This document shows, in pieces, positions 1-7,486 of a DNA stretch of 12,127 bases. The notes under the pieces were generated by a model. The model saw only the letters and a program-made list of their open reading frames with translations, had not been told where the DNA came from and ran no database searches. Within the stretch, counting starts at the first letter, position 1. Every line of letters starts with the position of its first letter. The translations under genes were made by a program, and so were the position numbers. Source of the DNA: Promethearchaeota archaeon (lineage in GTDB: Archaea; Asgardarchaeota; Lokiarchaeia; Sigynarchaeales; SOKP01); NCBI GenBank assembly GCA_019057775.1, contig JAHLWT010000098.1:1-12127 (forward strand), written 5' to 3'.

Positions 1-419
1 CCTCTTGCAAAATTAGTAGATTGATCAACATTTCTAACATAATCATAATTATTATGTAGATAAAAATCAATCATATCATCAACTATTTTTGGATCAACAA
101 AAGGACAATCTGAAGTAATCCTTATAACTACATCAATGGTATTTTCTTTAGCACACTTGTAATATCTTTCTAACACATTTTTCTCACTTCCAATGAAATA
201 AGATACATTATGAGTTTTGGCTACTTCAATAATTAAAGAATTTTGTTTATCAGGAGTCGTTGCAATTATTATTTCATCTACTCGTTTACACATCTTCATC
301 CTTTTTATCAAAATATCAAGAACTTTTTCATCTTTATCTAAAAATTTCAAAACCTTTCCTGGAAGTCTTGTAGAACCCATTCGTGCTTGAATAATGATTC
401 CAACTTTTTGAACTTTCAT
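1..419 (-). CDS. SpsF-like cytidylyltransferase, N-terminal part (cut by left edge)
   Basis: The first 139 codons are visible, from an ATG at 419; the 3' end lies outside the window. The protein begins MKVQKVGIIIQARMGSTRLP, the N-terminal nucleotide-binding signature of the SpsF / acylneuraminate-cytidylyltransferase-like family, with G-S-T-R-L-P-G-K as the nucleotide-binding loop. Further on are DEIIIATTPD (residues about 48-57), GSEKNVLERYY (78-88), and VIRITSDCPFVDP (about 99-111), whose Asp is expected to bind metal. Family members activate sugar acids or related sugars with CTP for surface polysaccharides, often next to nonulosonic-acid synthase and aminotransferase genes. The gene is divergent from the plus-strand methylase remnant at 686, whose family is also tied to nonulosonic acid loci, so the region left of the window may hold such a pathway. 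The family is clear; the substrate is not known. Confidence 0.9.
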   Translation of the reverse strand, partial: MKVQKVGIIIQARMGSTRLPGKVLKFLDKDEKVLDILIKRMKMCKRVDEIIIATTPDKQNSLIIEVAKTHNVSYFIGSEKNVLERYYKCAKENTIDVVIRITSDCPFVDPKIVDDMIDFYLHNNYDYVRNVDQSTNFAR

Positions 420-685
420 AATTTCTTCAGTATATCCACATTTAATGTTATTATTTAAAATTTAATAATTTTCCCTCTTAAATTGTATAATATATATAAC
501 AAAAACCTCATGTTTTCTTTTTATTTTGCCAAAATAATTATTTTATTGATTATTATAAGTTTTATTTTAAGCTTAATTCATGTATATCATTAAATATTAA
601 AAAAATTGAATTTAAGATTCTTGGAAGATTAGATTTTTATTTCTGCTTAAAAATTATTAATTTAATCTGAAAATATTATTTTGAT
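420..685. other. AT-rich divergent intergenic region, no gene seen
   Basis: This spacer separates the minus-strand SpsF-like gene from the plus-strand methylase remnant. No open frame with recognisable protein similarity was found on either strand. On the minus strand a TTTAAATAA stretch at about 452-460 lies near the distance expected of an archaeal TATA box for a start at 419. There are several T-runs (for example around 510-530) but no convincing hairpin. Promoter assignment here is weak. Confidence 0.4.
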
Positions 686-958
686 TTGGTGAATGTAATT
701 AAAAAAAACAACGAACGGATAAATTTATGGAAAGGTGAGTTTGGTAAAGAATATACTGACCGAAATTTGCAAACTCTAGAAGAAATGGAAGAAATATATA
801 AGGCTAAATTTGGTTACACTCGAACAGAAATAAATGAGGAAATAATTTGTAATATGGATAGAAAAATGCATATTCTTGAAGTAAGGTGTAATGTTGGAAA
901 TCTTTTATTATTCCTTTTTAATGCTATTTTACTCTATTTCATAAGAAATTTTATATGA
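686..958 (+). pseudogene. Truncated pseudaminic-acid-associated methylase remnant
   Basis: The frame opens at TTG 686 (a GTG follows at 689) and gives 90 residues. Residues 14-50 carry the pattern EFGKEYTDRN, then LEEMEEIYKAKFG, then YTRTEIN. This matches the N-terminus of the SAM-dependent methylases annotated as pseudaminic acid biosynthesis-associated methylase. SAM motif I, usually ILEVGCNVGNQL in this family, reads ILEVRCNVGNLL here (residues 63-74), with the first glycine replaced by arginine (AGG). Immediately after motif I the similarity ends, and the rest is a hydrophobic tail and a TGA. The family's usual length is over 200 residues, so most of the Rossmann fold and all later motifs are missing. 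No continuation in another frame was found before the next gene at 981. It is almost certainly non-functional as a methylase; whether the short peptide is made is unknown. Confidence 0.75.
949..958 (+). promoter_or_regulatory. Possible TATA box for the 981 gene
   Basis: TTTATATGA is centred about 27 bases upstream of the ATG at 981. This is the spacing expected for an archaeal TATA box driving a leaderless transcript. No Shine-Dalgarno site precedes that ATG. The region is AT-rich, so a chance match is quite possible. Confidence 0.3.
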
Positions 959-980
959 TTCAGTTTCTTCTTATAGACTG

Positions 981-2279
981 ATGAATAATTTTTCTCTTAT
1001 GAATTTTATAGAAAAGGAGATTATAAAAGACGAAGAATTAATGGATATGATCTATTTTGATTTATCTAAAACTCTGTATAATTATGGAGAATATTTTCGA
1101 AATCCCAGGGATAAAAGATCTTCAAATAATTTTAATTTTAGTATTTTTTTAAAACAATTTATGATTAAAAAATTTCTACTCAAAATGAAGATCTTCATTA
1201 ATTCAATCACGGGTAAACAAAAAGATAAGATTTTACTTTCAAAAACTTACTTCGGTCTTAATAATGATATTGTTAAATTAGGATTTAATGTAATTAGCCC
1301 AATTTGGACTTCTTCAGGGAGTATCAGAAACACTATACTTGCAAATTTTGCCTTACTCAAACAAACAGAAAACATTAAGCGATTTTTGAATAGAGCAAAT
1401 TTTAATCAATTAATCTCAAGCACATTTCTTAATTATACTAAATTATACCAACATAAATTGAAAAATTTTTATTCTAAATATGATATTCGTGCTTTATTTG
1501 TGCCATACGATGTACCTCTCTTTGAGAATCTTCATATTAAAATATTCCGTGATTTAAAGATTCCCTCTTTTATATTTCTGCATGGTCTTCCAGGCAGATA
1601 CAATAAAATAGACGATAATAGAACAGACTATTTAATTGTTTGGGGAGAATTAATAAAACAATTTTACATTAAGTATGGTTTCGAAGAAAAAAAAATTATT
1701 GTTGCAGGTCATCCTTACTATAATAATTTTAAGCAAAAAAATTTACGATTCGATCTTAAAAATATTCTTATTTTAACTAAAGGTATACCTGGAGCATTAC
1801 AAAGAGGAAAAAAAAACTATGCTTATAATAAATTCAATACCCTCCTATATTTATACAAGATTGAAAAGGTATTAAAAGATTTAAATGTTAAAAATGTGAG
1901 ATTTAGACCTCATCCAAGTGAAAATCCAAGATGGTACTTAAAATATATTAATATTAATTTTTTTAGAATAGATAATGAAAGTTTAGTGGATTCCTTAAAG
2001 AACTCTACTTTAGTTATTGGACCCAGTTCAACTGTTTTACTTGAAGCTGTGTATTATGGTGTAAATTATATTGTTTTCGAACCATCTGAAAATAATAAAA
2101 ACATACACAATGAGGAAATAGTCCCTCCTTTCGATGGTTCAATAGAAGGGGTACCAGTTGCAAAAAATGAAGAAGAACTAAAGACTATTTTAAGAAATGA
2201 GGAAATATTTGATATTAGTTTATTTGACAAATTTATTAAACCAAAATTAGATATTTCTTTCTTAAAAGATCTAATTTAA
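981..2279 (+). CDS. GT-B-type surface polysaccharide glycosyltransferase
   Basis: A 432-residue soluble protein without signal peptide. The C-terminal half has the layout of GT-B / CDP-glycerol-transferase-like enzymes of capsule and surface polysaccharide synthesis. HG at 201-202 follows a buried strand (PSFIFLHG), a short turn VAGHPYYN lies at 241-248, RPHPSENP at 309-316, and the donor-site-type motif VIGPSSTVLLEAVYYG at 345-360 is followed by a strand ending FEP. The N-terminal 170 residues are lysine-rich and poorly conserved, as expected of an acceptor-binding half. The ATG at 981 was chosen because it opens the frame 22 bases after the methylase remnant's stop and lies a suitable distance below a TATA-like box; Met21 or Met23 are alternatives. 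It ends 4 bases before the convergent methyltransferase pseudogene. Donor and acceptor cannot be told; a polysialyl- or glycerophospho-transferase role is possible. Confidence 0.7.
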   Translation: MNNFSLMNFIEKEIIKDEELMDMIYFDLSKTLYNYGEYFRNPRDKRSSNNFNFSIFLKQFMIKKFLLKMKIFINSITGKQKDKILLSKTYFGLNNDIVKLGFNVISPIWTSSGSIRNTILANFALLKQTENIKRFLNRANFNQLISSTFLNYTKLYQHKLKNFYSKYDIRALFVPYDVPLFENLHIKIFRDLKIPSFIFLHGLPGRYNKIDDNRTDYLIVWGELIKQFYIKYGFEEKKIIVAGHPYYNNFKQKNLRFDLKNILILTKGIPGALQRGKKNYAYNKFNTLLYLYKIEKVLKDLNVKNVRFRPHPSENPRWYLKYININFFRIDNESLVDSLKNSTLVIGPSSTVLLEAVYYGVNYIVFEPSENNKNIHNEEIVPPFDGSIEGVPVAKNEEELKTILRNEEIFDISLFDKFIKPKLDISFLKDLI

Positions 2280-2283
2280 TAAT

Positions 2284-2681
2284 TTAAATCTTCACTAAAA
2301 ATGATTATCCTGAGGGAAGAGGTACAAAGAATGCCTTTCTTATTGTTTTAAGATAATTATCAATTGCTTTTTTTGCTCCTGGAAACTGCATACAACCATA
2401 ATCGTCAAAAACCATTATACCATTCTTTATATCTGCACATTTAAATAGGTGGTTTAGAGTATAATGTCTCTGCCGTCTTAATGGATTATCTGTATCTTTC
2501 ATTTTTGTGACTTTTTGAGCATGTTCATATAATTTATGAAAATCACTTTCCTTTTCATATATGGTTTGAGGTATTAATTGTTCTTCTTGCCAGAAAATTT
2601 TATTAATTTTTTTTTTTAAAATTCATAACCAGTAATTTTTACAAAAATATTATTAATTCTTCTTAGCATCCTTTTGAACAA
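2284..2681 (-). pseudogene. Degraded TylF-like O-methyltransferase
   Basis: Three pieces in order form a shrunken TylF/macrocin-O-methyltransferase-type gene. Piece 1 starts at TTG 2681 or ATG 2669 and reads MLRRINNIFVKITGYEF, then meets TAA at 2616-2618 next to an A11 tract (2607-2617). Piece 2, in a shifted frame, covers about 2610-2440 and includes NKIFWQEEQLIPQ and NPLRRQRHYTLNHLF. Piece 3 is fused directly to it and reads NGIMVFDDYG, FPGAKKAIDNYL and VPLPSG, the C-terminal strand and metal-site region of the family. The central SAM-binding part between NHLF and KNGIM is missing. After PSG comes TAA (2305-2307) where the family has Gln (one change from CAA), then S-F-L-V-K-I and the true-looking stop at 2284-2286. 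A frameshift, an internal deletion and a nonsense codon together make this a dead gene. It lies 146 bases beyond the end of the minus-strand block, on the same strand. Confidence 0.75.
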
Positions 2682-2827
2682 TCTCTATTTTATTATTAAA
2701 TTTATAATTGTTTTTTTAAATTTAAGTTATTGGAGATAATATTTTATTTTTATAAAAGACCATATCAAATAATAGCTGATTTCAAAAAAGCTATTGATTA
2801 TGGGAAGTGACAAAAGAAATATTAATT

Positions 2828-4225
2828 TTAAAGAAATACCTCAAGATTTTCATCATTAACTTCTTTAAAATATTCTTTTAAATAGTCTCGTGCAGCTTTT
2901 TGCTGAGAAAGAAACTGCTCATCATTTTGGTTTTTTATTTCATCTAATACTTTACTTATTTCTTTGGGTTTTTTCACAACCCATCTAAGGAAATCACATT
3001 CAAAAAGGGGATCTCCATTGATTGGTTCCTTTAAATCAATATGGATCACAGGTAAACCTAACATGAGTGCTTCCATGCAAACTGTTGTAACTGTATAAAT
3101 TAATTGGCCACAATTCTTTAAATCTTTAATTAAACTATTATCCAAAGAAACTTCATATTTTCCTTTAATATTATTATCAAATTTTGCTTTAATTGAATCA
3201 AATGAAACAACAGGATGGCATCGATATATGGGGATATATTCAGTTTCTTTAACCCCTTCTTGAACAAAATTTATAATTTCAACAGATTCTTCAATTGAAA
3301 TAGTTAATGGTACTAATATTTTTTTTGAGAAGTTTCGAGTTAAAATGGAATCTCTATACAAATATTCATATCTAAGAGCACAACCTGGTAGAATAAGTCC
3401 ATCATTGTAGCACCCATATTTTTTTAAAATCCTCTTAGGATGATTTCCGACAGTGATTATTTTATCTGGTAGAGGAAGTAATCCTCTTTCGTATTTGCTT
3501 GGATAATAATTTAATAGAGACTTCATAACTCGCGCATGTTGATAGCCTATAATCTTTGTTTTAGGAGATACTTTTCTTAGATAACATATGGTCATTTTTT
3601 CCCATGAATGATTTTCAAATGTATATAAAAAATATTCTATATCGAGAGCAGATGCCAATCTTTTTATATAAATCCCACAAAGGATATTTTCTATTACTTT
3701 AAAGGGATGATACTTATTAAACTCATCCAAAATGAGGGGGGATACCTCAATACCGCAGAAAAAAATAGGAGTTTTCATCTTAAATTTTAAAAAAATAGTA
3801 AGAAAAATACTTAAAAAATAATCTCTTATTTTAGAAAAATAATTCTCTGGAATTATTATGAGATTTTCATTCTTAACTGGGTCAATTTTTTTAACAAGTG
3901 TGGAGTAGTTTCCTAATATTCCTGCAAGAAGTATAACCGATTTATTTTTTTTTACCAAATATTTTAGAAGAACTCCAAAGTATGGATCTTTTAAGTTTTT
4001 TAATGTTTTTATCGTTCTTTCATCAAACCAAGTCCTTAATACATAGTATCCTTTTTTTTTGGACTTTTTTTTTTTTTGAATAACTTTTTTGTTAATATTG
4101 GCTTTAGCAATTTTTTTTTTTTTAATTTCTTTTATGATGAAATTTGTAAAATACTTAATATAATCTAATAATTTTGTATAAAATGAATCTTTATTATTTT
4201 TATTATAACTCTTAATTATTTCCAA
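2828..4225 (-). CDS. Surface-carbohydrate glycosyltransferase-like protein, C-terminal main part of a split gene
   Basis: 465 codons are open from a TTG at 4225, but that TTG is probably not a true start. No ATG or Shine-Dalgarno site fits, and the frame continues upstream into an A12 tract (4231-4242) where it joins the gene fragment at 4216-4650. After a lysine-rich linker (residues 34-58) come VLRTWFDERT (62-71), DPYFGVLLKYL (80-90), ENHSWEKM (204-211), GYQHARVMKS (227-236), RCHPVV (335-340) and TVTTVCMEALMLG (378-390). The last resembles the nucleotide-sugar end of GT-B enzymes. The ENHSWE / GYQHA pair recalls the surface carbohydrate biosynthesis family often found in O-antigen and capsule loci (TIGR04326-like, from memory). 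As a fused protein it would be about 607 residues. It is the last gene of the minus-strand block and may transfer the CMP-activated sugar made upstream; that role is inferred from position only. Confidence 0.65.
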   Translation of the reverse strand: MEIIKSYNKNNKDSFYTKLLDYIKYFTNFIIKEIKKKKIAKANINKKVIQKKKKSKKKGYYVLRTWFDERTIKTLKNLKDPYFGVLLKYLVKKNKSVILLAGILGNYSTLVKKIDPVKNENLIIIPENYFSKIRDYFLSIFLTIFLKFKMKTPIFFCGIEVSPLILDEFNKYHPFKVIENILCGIYIKRLASALDIEYFLYTFENHSWEKMTICYLRKVSPKTKIIGYQHARVMKSLLNYYPSKYERGLLPLPDKIITVGNHPKRILKKYGCYNDGLILPGCALRYEYLYRDSILTRNFSKKILVPLTISIEESVEIINFVQEGVKETEYIPIYRCHPVVSFDSIKAKFDNNIKGKYEVSLDNSLIKDLKNCGQLIYTVTTVCMEALMLGLPVIHIDLKEPINGDPLFECDFLRWVVKKPKEISKVLDEIKNQNDEQFLSQQKAARDYLKEYFKEVNDENLEVFL

Positions 4226-4650
4226 TGAGATTTTTTTTTTTTACAAAAATTTTTAATAACTTTATTAATATTTTTATTCTCAGAAAAGATCAGAATATTT
4301 GGAAAGTTTTCTTTTAAGATAATATTTGTAATCATTAGACAATAATAGATATTTTTATGTAAATCTGACAAGAATGTATTTTTTTCAGATATGGAATTTG
4401 CCCACCAATAAAACGAATGATATTTCTGACTTAATCTACCAATAAAATCAATATATTGTTCAATAAAATCATTTCCATATTTTTTTTTAAAAACGGATAA
4501 TTTAATTTTTTTATTACATTTTTTCCGTAAGTAATTTTCAATATTACTATTATTATCTGTATGAATATAATAAAATTTAGATAATCTTTCTTCTTCAATA
4601 TCTTTCTTTAGGGATATTTTATTTTCAATTAGTATTATTTTTTTCAACAT
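4216..4650 (-). CDS. N-terminal fragment of the split surface-carbohydrate protein
   Basis: 144 residues from ATG 4650, starting 8 bases after the SDR stop at 4659 and so likely co-transcribed. The key motif is YWWANSISEKNTFLS (residues 81-95), resembling the WWATS-x-x-SKN pattern found near the N-terminus of the same surface carbohydrate family as the downstream fragment. A strand NILIFSENKNINKVIKNF follows, as expected just before the linker. Reading then enters an A12 run (T12 on the plus strand, 4231-4242) and stops within five codons (S-H-W-K-stop), overlapping the downstream frame by 10 bases. One extra A, or a -1 slip on the run, would fuse both parts into one protein of about 607 residues. 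It could be a real frameshift mutation, slippage-based expression or phase variation, or a homopolymer sequencing error. As a stand-alone protein it would have no complete domain. Confidence 0.6.
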   Translation of the reverse strand: MLKKIILIENKISLKKDIEEERLSKFYYIHTDNNSNIENYLRKKCNKKIKLSVFKKKYGNDFIEQYIDFIGRLSQKYHSFYWWANSISEKNTFLSDLHKNIYYCLMITNIILKENFPNILIFSENKNINKVIKNFCKKKKSHWK

Positions 4651-4658
4651 AAATTACA

Positions 4659-5600
4659 TTATCCTGTATTATTTTTAGCCCAATCGACCATTCTCTGAAG
4701 ACCTTCTTTAAAATCGATTTTGGGGGCCCATCCTAATTGTTTTCTTATTTTGGAAGAATCGGAAAATATACCAAATTGATCTCCTGGTGTACCCGCTGTA
4801 TAAGTAATTGGGTATTTATCTGGATCTTTTCCGAATGCTTCTATAATTGATTTAATTAATTTATGAACATGAGTTTTTTTACCTGTTCCAACATTGTAGA
4901 CTTTACCAGAAGCTTTAGGATTATCAACTACTAATAATAATGCATCAATAACATCATTTATGTAAACAAAATCCCGAAATCTATCTTTTGAACCTTTTAC
5001 TAATATTTCCTTATCATTTAATACAAAGGACATAAATATACTAACCATACCTTGTCTTAAGTTCTCTAAACTTTGTCCAGGACCGTATACATTGAAGAGA
5101 CGTAGAATTGTATAATCCAGTCCTTTCGAACCATAAACCCGAAGATAATTTTCTGAAGTAAACTTTCCAATCCCATAAAATGATTTAGGTTTAGGAACAA
5201 AATTTTCTAAAACTGGAGGATTTTTAACAGTACCATAAATTGACATGGAACTCGTGTAAATAAATCTTCTAACTTTTCTTTCTATACACCACTTTGATAA
5301 TAAAACAGTACTTAAACCATTGGTTTTTAGATCGTATGCAGGATCATCAAAAGAAATTTCTCCTGATGATTGTGCGGCTAAATGAAAAACGGTATCTACA
5401 CCATTCTCAGGTAGATTTCTCAGAAAATTATCTCTTGAGAGGTCTAATTCTAAAAACTCTGCTTCTTTGGGAATATTTTCCTTAAATCCTGTGCTAAGGT
5501 TATCTATCACGATTACTTCCCACCCGTTTTCTATTAATCTTCTGGATAAATATGAACCTATGAATCCTGCACCTCCAGTCACTATCGCTTTTCTACTCAT
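4659..5600 (-). CDS. NAD-dependent sugar epimerase/dehydratase (GalE-like extended SDR)
   Basis: 313 residues, the usual length for extended short-chain dehydrogenases acting on nucleotide sugars. The N-terminal TGGAGFIGS gives the NAD-binding G9-x-x-G12-x-x-G15. FHLAAQ (72-77) is the typical LAA strand, and the active site is Ser117/118 (YTSSMSIYG) with Tyr142-x-x-x-Lys146 (FYGIGK). LRLFNVYGPGQ follows and then the C-terminal substrate domain, with GKVYNVGTGKKTHV and LGWAPKIDFKEGL. The family interconverts or dehydrates NDP-sugars such as UDP-glucose/galactose; the exact sugar cannot be read from the motifs. The gene lies 76 bases after the kinase, a longer gap than elsewhere in the block, so it may have its own promoter. 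It is followed at 8 bases by the split glycosyltransferase-like gene. It likely supplies a sugar precursor for the same glycan. Confidence 0.9.
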   Translation of the reverse strand: MSRKAIVTGGAGFIGSYLSRRLIENGWEVIVIDNLSTGFKENIPKEAEFLELDLSRDNFLRNLPENGVDTVFHLAAQSSGEISFDDPAYDLKTNGLSTVLLSKWCIERKVRRFIYTSSMSIYGTVKNPPVLENFVPKPKSFYGIGKFTSENYLRVYGSKGLDYTILRLFNVYGPGQSLENLRQGMVSIFMSFVLNDKEILVKGSKDRFRDFVYINDVIDALLLVVDNPKASGKVYNVGTGKKTHVHKLIKSIIEAFGKDPDKYPITYTAGTPGDQFGIFSDSSKIRKQLGWAPKIDFKEGLQRMVDWAKNNTG

Positions 5601-5625
5601 TAAACATCAACATTATTTAAACATG

Positions 5626-5635
5626 GTATTATAGC
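5626..5635 (-). promoter_or_regulatory. Possible internal TATA-like box before the SDR gene
   Basis: In the 76-base gap between kinase and SDR, the minus strand reads GCTATAATAC centred about 31 bases above the ATG at 5600, with TTTAAATAAT closer at 5612-5621. Either could act as a TATA element for an internal promoter. The assignment rests on position and composition only. Confidence 0.22.
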
Positions 5636-5676
5636 TAAAAATAAGGAATAATAGATAATAAATTTATTTGATACTT

Positions 5677-6732
5677 TTATCGGATTATCTTACCTGAACC
5701 TTGTGTTTGCATAGTTTTTTCTACATCTTCAACAGAAAATTCGGATACATCTCCTCTTACAGTGTGTTTCAGTGCTGAATAAGTAACGGCAAAATCAATT
5801 ATGTATTGGAGATCATCCTTCTTTTTCATAAGACCATAAATAATTCCTGCACAAAAGCTATCTCCAGCACCCACGCGATCAACAATATTAGGTAAATGAT
5901 AATCTATACTTTTGAGAATTTTTAATTCATTTTCCTCGTTTGTAAAAAGTAACCCGCTCCAATCATTTACGCTCGCTGATATAGATTTCCTGAAACTAAC
6001 AGCAATATATTGAACATTTGGCATTTTTTTAAAAACTTGGGTTGCTATTGAACTGTAACGCTCTATTATATTTTTGGAGTTATTACTGGAGTCTATACCA
6101 AGACTTAGTTGAAAATCTTCCTCATTTCCACAGATTAAATGTGCCTTTGAACAGAGTTCCTCCATTAATTTAGGAATTTGAGAATTTTTTTCTCCAGGAA
6201 TCCATTTCCATAATTTTCCTCGATAATTTAAGTCGATAGAAATAGGTATCTCATTTTGAGCAAAATCTACTAATTTATTTTTCAAAATCTCATATATTTC
6301 TCTTGTTAATGCTGGTGAGATTCCAGATGTATGAAACCATCCACATTCCTTTCGAATATTATCCCATTCATATTCATCCAATTTAGTAATTGAAAAAGCT
6401 GAATTCTCTCTGTCATATATTACATATGATGCTCGAAGATCAACGCCATTTTCATTCCAGAAAGTCCCCAGTCTTGTATTTTCTTTCTTTCGTAAAAAGG
6501 AAGTATCTACGCCATATTTACTTAAATATCTGGTAATAATTAATCCTAATTCGTTCTTAGGAATAGAAGACAAAAAAATAGATTTTAATCCTAAATTTGC
6601 TAAATTAACTGCAACATTTGATTCACTTCCCGCTGGTTCTATTCGAAATTTGTTCGTTTGAAATAGGCGTTCAGTTTTTTCCCATGGAGTAATTCTGAGC
6701 ATTAACTCGCCAAAACAGACAATTTTTTTCAC
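5677..6732 (-). CDS. PfkB-family sugar kinase, KdgK-like
   Basis: 351 residues with both ribokinase/PfkB signatures: the N-terminal glycine-rich substrate segment EPAGSESNVAVNLANLG (about 32-48) and the C-terminal DRVGAGDSFCAG (285-296), whose Asp291 is the expected catalytic base and GAG the anion hole. The start MKKIVCFGELMLRITP is typical of 2-keto-3-deoxygluconate kinases and relatives, which phosphorylate 2-keto-3-deoxy sugar acids or other sugars with ATP in the cytoplasm. The start is GTG at 6732, overlapping the kdsB-like stop in a GTGA junction, a strong sign of translational coupling. In this block (aldolase, CMP-ulosonate synthetase, kinase) a 2-keto-3-deoxy acid or its aldehyde precursor is the likely substrate. 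The true substrate is not determinable; ketose or nucleoside kinases share the fold. Confidence 0.85.
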   Translation of the reverse strand: MKKIVCFGELMLRITPWEKTERLFQTNKFRIEPAGSESNVAVNLANLGLKSIFLSSIPKNELGLIITRYLSKYGVDTSFLRKKENTRLGTFWNENGVDLRASYVIYDRENSAFSITKLDEYEWDNIRKECGWFHTSGISPALTREIYEILKNKLVDFAQNEIPISIDLNYRGKLWKWIPGEKNSQIPKLMEELCSKAHLICGNEEDFQLSLGIDSSNNSKNIIERYSSIATQVFKKMPNVQYIAVSFRKSISASVNDWSGLLFTNEENELKILKSIDYHLPNIVDRVGAGDSFCAGIIYGLMKKKDDLQYIIDFAVTYSALKHTVRGDVSEFSVEDVEKTMQTQGSGKIIR

Positions 6733-7475
6733 TTTTTCACTCTCATCTGTTTTTCTATAATTTGTCTGACCATCTCTAAATCGTTTGGCGTATCTACACC
6801 AATAGTATCTTGTTCTACTTCTACCATCTCCACAGCTATATCATTTTCAACGAATCTTAAAAGCTCAATATCCTCGGCTTCTTCCGCAGGTCCTTTTTCA
6901 CTTAATTCACAAAATTTTTCTAAAGCTTCTGGAGTAAAGACATACACACAAACTTGTTTATAATATTTTAATCCTTTTCTACTTTTAGGATATGGAATTG
7001 GTAATCGTGAAAGAAAGATTGCTTTGTTTTGTTTATTTACAACAACCTTAGGGACAGTTGCGTCTATTAAATCTGCCATTTCTTTAATTTCAGTCATACA
7101 ATTCGTTACTTTAATATTATTCATTTTTTTATCAAATGGTTGGATTGCTTTTTCAATTGTTTCTGCTTGAATTAAAGGTTCATCTCCTTGAACATTTACA
7201 TACAGATCAGCTTCTATTTTTCTAGCAACCTCACCTACTCGATCTGTTCCTGTACGATGCTTGTCTGAAGTCCTTATAACATTCATATTAAGGTCATTAC
7301 ATGCTTTCTCAATACGATTATCATCTGTGGCAATATATATTTCATCAATTCTTTTTACTTTCTCCGCTTGTTGATAAACCCACCAGATCATGGGTTTTCC
7401 ACAAATATCCTCTAGAGGTTTTCCCGGAAATCTACTTGATTTATAACGAGCAGGTATAACGCAAATTATTTTCAT
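6729..7475 (-). CDS. kdsB: KdsB-like 3-deoxy-ulosonate cytidylyltransferase (CMP-Kdo synthetase family)
   Basis: 248 residues, the normal KdsB length. It starts MKIICVIPARYKSSRFPGKP with the CTP-binding loop, then GKPMIWWVYQQAEK, IATDDNRIEKA, RTGTDRVGEVA, and VNVQGDEPLI (about 92-101), whose Asp is the Mg-binding residue. Towards the end are AEDIELLRFVEN and GVDTPNDLEMVRQ, both family hallmarks. KdsB joins CMP from CTP to the anomeric hydroxyl of Kdo. The segment that in classic KdsB reads roughly R-H-x-G-I-Y-x-Y-R is KQVCVYVF here, so the preferred acid may not be Kdo itself. The gene is 11 bases after the aldolase-fusion stop, and its own stop overlaps the kinase start by 4 bases. No other lipid A genes are present in the window. 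Family is very secure; the exact substrate is uncertain, so the symbol is for the family only. Confidence 0.9.
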   Translation of the reverse strand: MKIICVIPARYKSSRFPGKPLEDICGKPMIWWVYQQAEKVKRIDEIYIATDDNRIEKACNDLNMNVIRTSDKHRTGTDRVGEVARKIEADLYVNVQGDEPLIQAETIEKAIQPFDKKMNNIKVTNCMTEIKEMADLIDATVPKVVVNKQNKAIFLSRLPIPYPKSRKGLKYYKQVCVYVFTPEALEKFCELSEKGPAEEAEDIELLRFVENDIAVEMVEVEQDTIGVDTPNDLEMVRQIIEKQMRVKK

Positions 7476-7486
7476 TTTAATTCACA

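Noticed and set aside
2305..2502. Separate 65-codon gene on the minus strand
   Set aside because: Coding-like sequence continues upstream in frame and resumes after its stop, so it is better described as the middle and end of the methyltransferase pseudogene.
2735..2812. Plus-strand short frame ending IADFKKAIDYGK
   Set aside because: Too short and without family match; probably chance coding potential in the spacer after the pseudogene.
5294..5485. Plus-strand open frame of 63 codons
   Set aside because: It lies wholly inside the well-supported SDR gene on the opposite strand and has no family motif.
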